Source: Betaproteobacteria bacterium
GTDB taxonomy: Bacteria > Pseudomonadota > Gammaproteobacteria > Burkholderiales > Burkholderiaceae_C
Length of the DNA stretch: 21,229 bases
NCBI GenBank assembly: GCA_009922295.1
Contig: RFWA01000004.1
Coordinates: forward strand, 1 to 21,229
Reading direction: 5' to 3'
Shown here: one piece after another, positions 17,180-21,229 of the stretch
How positions within the stretch are numbered: position 1 is the first letter of the stretch
Layout: every line of letters starts with the position of its first letter
Notes under the pieces: generated by a model
The model's input: only the letters and a program-made list of their open reading frames with translations
The model's database searches: none
Told to the model about the DNA's origin: nothing
Position numbers and translations under genes: made by a program

Positions 17180-18076
17180 ATGACTGAACCGACCCCCCAC
17201 TTCATTCATTGCCCGGATGCGGCCAACGGCCACCGCATGGCCTACTGGTCCTGGGGCGACCCTGATGCAGACCATGTGGTGCTGTGCGTGCATGGATTGA
17301 CGCGCCAGGGCCGTGACTTTGATGTGCTGGCCCGGGCCCTGTGTGAACGGGCTGAGCGTGCCGGCCAGCGCCTGCGGGTGGTCTGCCCGGACGTGGTGGG
17401 ACGGGGTAATAGCGACTGGCTGGCCGACCCCATGGCCTACCAGGTGCCGACCTATGCCGCCGATATGCTGACCCTGATCGGCCAACTGAAGGCGGCCACC
17501 CTGGACTGGGTCGGCACCAGCATGGGCGGACTGATTGGCATGGCGGTTTGTGCCCATCTAGGAACAGCTGGTGTGCGCCGCCTGGTGCTCAATGATGTTG
17601 GCCCCACCATTGAGTGGCAAGCGCTGCAGCGCATCGGGCAGTACCTGGGTCGTGGCGGTGAATTTGATTCGCTGCAGCAAGCGGCCGACGCGCTGTGGGC
17701 GATTGCCAGCAGCTTTGGGCCGCACACGCCGGCGCAATGGCTGGCGCTGTCGCGGCCCATGGTCAAGCCCATTGCTGACGGCGGCGATCGCTTGCGCCTG
17801 CACTACGACCCAGCGCTGGCCCTGCCGTTTAGGCTGGTGACACCAGAGGCTGCCGCGCAGGGTGAGGCAGTGATGTGGCAGCTCTACGACAACCTGGCGC
17901 TGCCAACGCTCTTGCTGCGCGGCGCCGACTCTGACCTGCTGTCGCCACTCACGGCCCAGGCGATGACGCAGCGCGGGCCGCGAGCCCGGTTGCTGCAGTT
18001 TGCCGGCGTTGGGCATGCCCCAACCCTGATCGCCGACGACCAGGTGCAGGCGGTGTCTGATTTTTTGCTGGGCTAA
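17180..18076 (+). CDS. alpha/beta hydrolase
   Basis: A 298-residue alpha/beta-hydrolase-fold protein, probably cytoplasmic since no signal peptide is seen. The oxyanion-hole region is VLCVHGLTRQGRD (about 34-46), the nucleophile elbow is GTSMGG (Ser114), the acid is Asp250 or Asp252 in LLLRGADSDLLS, and the histidine is His279 in GVGHAP. The PDVVGRGNSDW stretch (70-80) is common in esterases of this group. The substrate is not evident. The divergent 3-hydroxybutyrate dehydrogenase suggests hydrolysis of a hydroxybutyrate ester or oligomer, but this rests on position only. relA follows on the same strand after 27 bases, so transcription may run on into relA. Confidence 0.9.
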   Translation: MTEPTPHFIHCPDAANGHRMAYWSWGDPDADHVVLCVHGLTRQGRDFDVLARALCERAERAGQRLRVVCPDVVGRGNSDWLADPMAYQVPTYAADMLTLIGQLKAATLDWVGTSMGGLIGMAVCAHLGTAGVRRLVLNDVGPTIEWQALQRIGQYLGRGGEFDSLQQAADALWAIASSFGPHTPAQWLALSRPMVKPIADGGDRLRLHYDPALALPFRLVTPEAAAQGEAVMWQLYDNLALPTLLLRGADSDLLSPLTAQAMTQRGPRARLLQFAGVGHAPTLIADDQVQAVSDFLLG

Positions 18077-18103
18077 GGCTGGGACGGCAGTGACAATCAG
18101 CCC

Positions 18104-20332
18104 ATGAAAAGCCTGCCTGCCGAACCCTCGGGCGCGGCATCGTCCTCGCCACTGCTCCAAGCCACTGCCCACAGCCTGCCCGATCAGGTCGATGCGCTGA
18201 CGCGTGCTCGTGCCTTTGCCGAACCGCTGCTGGCCGGTGAAACCCTGGGCACTGGCGAGAACACGCTGGCGCATGCCGACGCCGTGGCCCTCATTTTGCG
18301 GCTGATCGGCGGCTCCGAAGCCATGCAGGCCGCCAGCTACCTGGTCTACGCCTGCGAACACCTGAACAAGCCGCAGGAGGCCATCGCCAAGGGCTTTGGC
18401 GACAACTTCGCCACCCTGGCCATAGAGACCACCCAACTGGTGCGCTTGCAGCGCCAGGCGCGCCAGGTTCAGGCCGTCGGCGCGCGCAGCGCAGCGATCC
18501 CGATGGCTCAGACGGCCGCCGCCCAGACCGAGAACGTGCGCAAGATGCTTCTGGCGTTTTCGCGTGACCTTAGGGTGGTGATGCTGCGGCTGGCTTCGCG
18601 ATTGCAGACGCTGCGCCACTTTGCTCAGACCAAGCTGCCGCTGCCGCCCGGGCTGGCGGCCGAGTCGCTGCAGGTCTTTGCGCCGCTGGCCAACCGCTTG
18701 GGCATCTGGGAGATCAAGTGGGAAATGGAAGACCTGGCCTTCCGTTTTCTGGAGCCCGACACCTACCGCACGGTGGCCGGGTTGCTGGATGAAAAGCGCA
18801 CCCAGCGTGAAGCCCAGGTGCAGCGCCTGCGCGACGAGGTGCAGGCCGGCCTGCAGGCGCAAGGCGTGCTGGCCACGGTGCAGGGGCGGCCCAAACACAT
18901 CTACAGCATCGTGCGCAAGATGCGTGGCAAGTCGCTCGGTTTTGAACAGATCCACGACATCCGCGCCCTGCGGGTGGTGGTTGCCAGCGTCCCTGACTGC
19001 TACGCCGCCTTGAGCTGGGTGCACAGCCAGTTTGCGCCGATCACCGAAGAGTTTGATGACTACATTGCCCGACCCAAGGTGAATGGATACCGATCGTTGC
19101 ACACCGTTGTGCGCGACGCGGGCGGCCAGCCGATCGAAATCCAGATCCGCACCCAGGCCATGCACGAGCACGCCGAGCACGGCGTGGCCGCGCACTGGGC
19201 CTACAAGGAAGCCGGTACCAAGGGCTATGCCGGCGTGTCCGCCACGGGCGCCTATGACGCCAAAATTGCGGTGCTGCGTCAACTGTTGGCCTGGGAACGC
19301 GAGCTCTCGGGCGCGCAGGGCCCGGGCGTGTTTGACGACCGCATTTACGTGCTGACGCCCGATGCTGCCATTGTGGAACTGCCCCAGGGTGCCACTGCGG
19401 TCGATTTTGCTTACAGCGTGCACACCAACCTGGGCCACCGTTGCCGCGGCGCCCGGCTCGACGGCGTCATGGTGCCGCTGAACACCCCGCTCAAAAACGG
19501 CCAGACCGTGGAGGTGACGGTGGCCAAGGAGGGAGGCCCGTCGCGCGATTGGCTCAACGCTGAGCTGGGCTACCTGGTCAGCCACCGCGCTCGCGCCAAG
19601 GTGCGGGCATGGTTCAACGCCCTGGCGCTGGACGAAACCGTGGCCAAGGGCAGGGAGGCCGTGGAGAAATTGCTGCAACGCGAGGGGCGCACTGCCCTCA
19701 AGCTGGACGACTTGGCGGTGCAACTGGGCTTTAACGCGGCCGACGATCTGTTTGAGGTGGTGGGCAAGGACGAATTTTCCTTGCGTAACATTGAGCTGCT
19801 GCTGCGCCCCCCTGAGCCCACCGATGCGGACGCCGACCTACCGCTGCTGCGCAAGCCGCGCAGCACAGCGCAGCCGGCCAAGGGCGGCTTGCTGGTGGTA
19901 GGCGTTGATTCGTTGATGACGCAGCTGGCCAAATGCTGCAAACCGGCTCCGCCCGATGCAATTTGCGGCTTTGTCACGCGTGGCAAGGGTGTCAGCGTGC
20001 ACCGGGCAGATTGTTCCAACCTGCGTGAAATGGTGGCGCGCAACGGCGAACGCGTCATCGAGGTGGCCTGGGGCGAGCCGGTCGGCAGCCTGAAGGAAGC
20101 GGTTTACCCGGTAGACGTGTCCGTAGAGGCCGCCGACCGGCAGGGTCTGCTGCGCGACATTTCAGAAGTGTTTGCCAAAGACAAGACCAATGTGATTGCC
20201 GTGCAGACCCAAACCGTCAAGGGCACAGCCTGGATGACCTTTACCGTCGAGGTGTCTGATTCGGGCCGGCTGGCCCGGGTTCTCGGCACCGTGGCGGACC
20301 TGCCCGGCGTGCGCTCAGCCCGCCGGCGCTGA
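18104..20332 (+). CDS. relA: (p)ppGpp synthetase RelA
   Basis: Ribosome-associated stringent-response enzyme that makes (p)ppGpp from ATP and GTP/GDP when uncharged tRNA enters the A site. It has 742 residues. The N-terminal hydrolase-like domain (about 30-200) is degenerate: the His-Asp pair of SpoT is absent (VYACEH at 81-86) and the KLADRLHNMRT equivalent reads LRLASRLQTLRHF. The synthetase domain (about 235-370) has SIVRKMRGKSLGFEQIHDIR, the EFDD motif (316-319) typical of monofunctional RelA where SpoT has a basic RxKD, and VNGYRSLHT. Next come the TGS domain (about 412-475, starting IYVLTPDAAIVELPQGATAV), a helical and zinc-finger-like region with CCKPAPPDAICG, and a C-terminal ACT domain (about 665-742). 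It should therefore synthesise but not degrade the alarmone; a separate SpoT is expected elsewhere in the genome. Confidence 0.95.
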   Translation: MKSLPAEPSGAASSSPLLQATAHSLPDQVDALTRARAFAEPLLAGETLGTGENTLAHADAVALILRLIGGSEAMQAASYLVYACEHLNKPQEAIAKGFGDNFATLAIETTQLVRLQRQARQVQAVGARSAAIPMAQTAAAQTENVRKMLLAFSRDLRVVMLRLASRLQTLRHFAQTKLPLPPGLAAESLQVFAPLANRLGIWEIKWEMEDLAFRFLEPDTYRTVAGLLDEKRTQREAQVQRLRDEVQAGLQAQGVLATVQGRPKHIYSIVRKMRGKSLGFEQIHDIRALRVVVASVPDCYAALSWVHSQFAPITEEFDDYIARPKVNGYRSLHTVVRDAGGQPIEIQIRTQAMHEHAEHGVAAHWAYKEAGTKGYAGVSATGAYDAKIAVLRQLLAWERELSGAQGPGVFDDRIYVLTPDAAIVELPQGATAVDFAYSVHTNLGHRCRGARLDGVMVPLNTPLKNGQTVEVTVAKEGGPSRDWLNAELGYLVSHRARAKVRAWFNALALDETVAKGREAVEKLLQREGRTALKLDDLAVQLGFNAADDLFEVVGKDEFSLRNIELLLRPPEPTDADADLPLLRKPRSTAQPAKGGLLVVGVDSLMTQLAKCCKPAPPDAICGFVTRGKGVSVHRADCSNLREMVARNGERVIEVAWGEPVGSLKEAVYPVDVSVEAADRQGLLRDISEVFAKDKTNVIAVQTQTVKGTAWMTFTVEVSDSGRLARVLGTVADLPGVRSARRR

Positions 20333-20364
20333 GTCGTTCCTCCCAGTCCCAGCGACCCTCAGCC

Positions 20365-21018
20365 TTATTGCGTACCAAAAATCCGGTCACCGGCGTCGCC
20401 CAGACCGGGCAGGATGTAGCCGTGGTCGTTAAGCTCGCGGTCGATGGCCGCTGTGAACACCGCCACATCCGGATGGGCCTGGTGCAGGGCATTGATGCCC
20501 TCGGGACAGGTGAGCAGGCACAAAAACTTGATGGATTTGGGCTTGCAGGCCTTGAGTCTCGTCACGGCCGCCACCGCCGAGTTACCGGTGGCAAGCATCG
20601 GGTCAACAATCACGATGTCGCGCTCTTCCATGTTCTTGGGCATCTTGAAGTAATACTCCACCGCCTGCAGCGTGGCCGGGTCTCGGTACAGGCCGATATG
20701 GCCGACGCGCGCACCGGGCACAACCGACAAGACACCGTCCAGAATGCCGTTGCCAGCGCGCAGGATGGACACAAACACCAGCTTCTTGCCGTCAATCTGC
20801 TTGCCGTTCATGACCTCCAGCGGGGTTTCAATCTCAACATCCTGCACCGCCATGCCCCGGCAGACCTCATAGGCCATCAAGCTGGACAGCTCTCCCAGCA
20901 GCCGGCGAAAGCTGTTGGTGCTGGCCTCTTTTTTGCGCATCAGGGTGAGCTTGTGCTGCACCAGAGGGTGGTCGATGAGGTGGACGTTGGCGCGGGCGGC
21001 GGGGTTGATTGGGATCAT
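20365..21018 (-). CDS. upp: uracil phosphoribosyltransferase
   Basis: Pyrimidine salvage enzyme (EC 2.4.2.9) that joins uracil to PRPP to make UMP. It has 217 residues, close to the usual 208-210 plus a short N-terminal extension. Visible: HPLVQHKLTLMRKKEAST at the N-terminus, the FVSILRAGNGILDGVL segment, the PRPP-binding loop DIVIVDPMLATGNSA, and the uracil-binding C-terminus DRELNDHGYILPGLGDAGDR. I start it at the ATG at 21018 (MIPINPAARANVHLIDHP); the frame is open upstream but that part is a low-complexity Arg/Pro-rich stretch. It converges on relA with 32 bases between the stops. Confidence 0.96.
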   Translation of the reverse strand: MIPINPAARANVHLIDHPLVQHKLTLMRKKEASTNSFRRLLGELSSLMAYEVCRGMAVQDVEIETPLEVMNGKQIDGKKLVFVSILRAGNGILDGVLSVVPGARVGHIGLYRDPATLQAVEYYFKMPKNMEERDIVIVDPMLATGNSAVAAVTRLKACKPKSIKFLCLLTCPEGINALHQAHPDVAVFTAAIDRELNDHGYILPGLGDAGDRIFGTQ

Positions 21019-21229
21019 GGTTGTTGTTGTGGGTTGTTTGAACTGTGCAGGTTGAAACTCTACCGCAAATGGCGTCAAGGTCCGCCGCGCGGCCGGGGCT
21101 GGCTGCCGGGAGCGCGTCCGGGGTGGTCGGCGCGCTGAGCCGACGCTGCTGCGATGCTCGCCCTGCGCCCGGGCCGCGCAACTCACTGAGTTCGCTGCGC
21201 TCACGCCGTTCGGACAAGCGCGGCCAGCA
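21019..21229. other. upstream region of upp at the right edge; no gene supported
   Basis: This 211-base end is GC-rich except for the GTTGTTGTTGT stretch just before upp. Open frames exist on the minus strand but give low-complexity Arg/Ser/Ala/Pro products. Bases 21180-21190 form an ACTCACTGAGT inverted repeat followed by TTCGCTGCGCTCAC, a type of sequence I recall as frequent between genes in this family. I see no confident promoter hexamers. Confidence 0.4.

Noticed and set aside
17558..19723. A 721-codon open frame on the minus strand opposite the hydrolase and relA
   Set aside because: It mirrors the codon bias of relA, gives a His/Gln/Arg-rich product without recognisable domains, and relA on the other strand is unambiguous.
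20329..20362. Possible terminator hairpin (CTGAGTCG with CGACCCTCAG) between relA and upp
   Set aside because: The stem is interrupted by a two-base bulge, the loop is 16 bases and there is no T-tract on either side.

Overview
The window reads as a GC-rich betaproteobacterial chromosome segment, most likely from the Comamonadaceae (Rhodoferax/Polaromonas-like). Reasons: betaproteobacterial versions of OmpR/EnvZ, RelA and 3-hydroxybutyrate dehydrogenase, a YihG-type acyltransferase, and short AT-rich palindromes of the form GCTAY-TAAAAAT-RTAGC, which I recall as dispersed repeats in this family (from memory, not searched). Genes are tightly packed; no stretch over 300 bases lacks a gene. I see no rRNA, tRNA, CRISPR array, insertion sequence or phage gene.

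Layout. 1-2916: fatty-acid/acyl-CoA genes. A thiolase cut by the left edge (-) is divergent from an acyl-CoA dehydrogenase and a MOSC protein (+). 2997-4523: an unusual fusion of a complete short-chain dehydrogenase with a GGEEF diguanylate cyclase. 4514-7803 (-): a compact operon of a small cysteine-free periplasmic protein with a molybdopterin-oxidoreductase fold, a hybrid histidine kinase that is frameshifted in this sequence, and an acyltransferase. 7876-8652 (-): a PAP2 membrane phosphatase, divergent from a YgiQ radical SAM protein (8707-11157, +). 11161-15102 (-): OmpR, EnvZ, then a receiver-TPR protein that is frameshifted in an A7 run and whose phosphoacceptor aspartate is replaced by glutamate. 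15227-16337 (+): a small secreted protein overlapping a SIMPL-domain protein. 16353-18076: 3-hydroxybutyrate dehydrogenase (-) divergent from an alpha/beta hydrolase (+). 18104-20332 (+): RelA. 20365-21018 (-): uracil phosphoribosyltransferase. The last 211 bases show no supported gene.

Two themes stand out. First, the window is rich in signalling: c-di-GMP synthesis, two histidine kinases, OmpR, a receiver-TPR protein and RelA, interleaved with acyl-CoA, phospholipid and hydroxybutyrate metabolism. Second, a 17-nt palindrome occurs in the same reading frame inside two unrelated coding regions (ygiQ and the SIMPL gene), with a compensatory base-pair change between copies. In the second case it supplies the start of the signal peptide and also the stop codon of the overlapping upstream gene. 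The SDR-GGDEF fusion and this coding palindrome are the best candidates for something little described. The two frameshifts may be real mutations or sequence errors.
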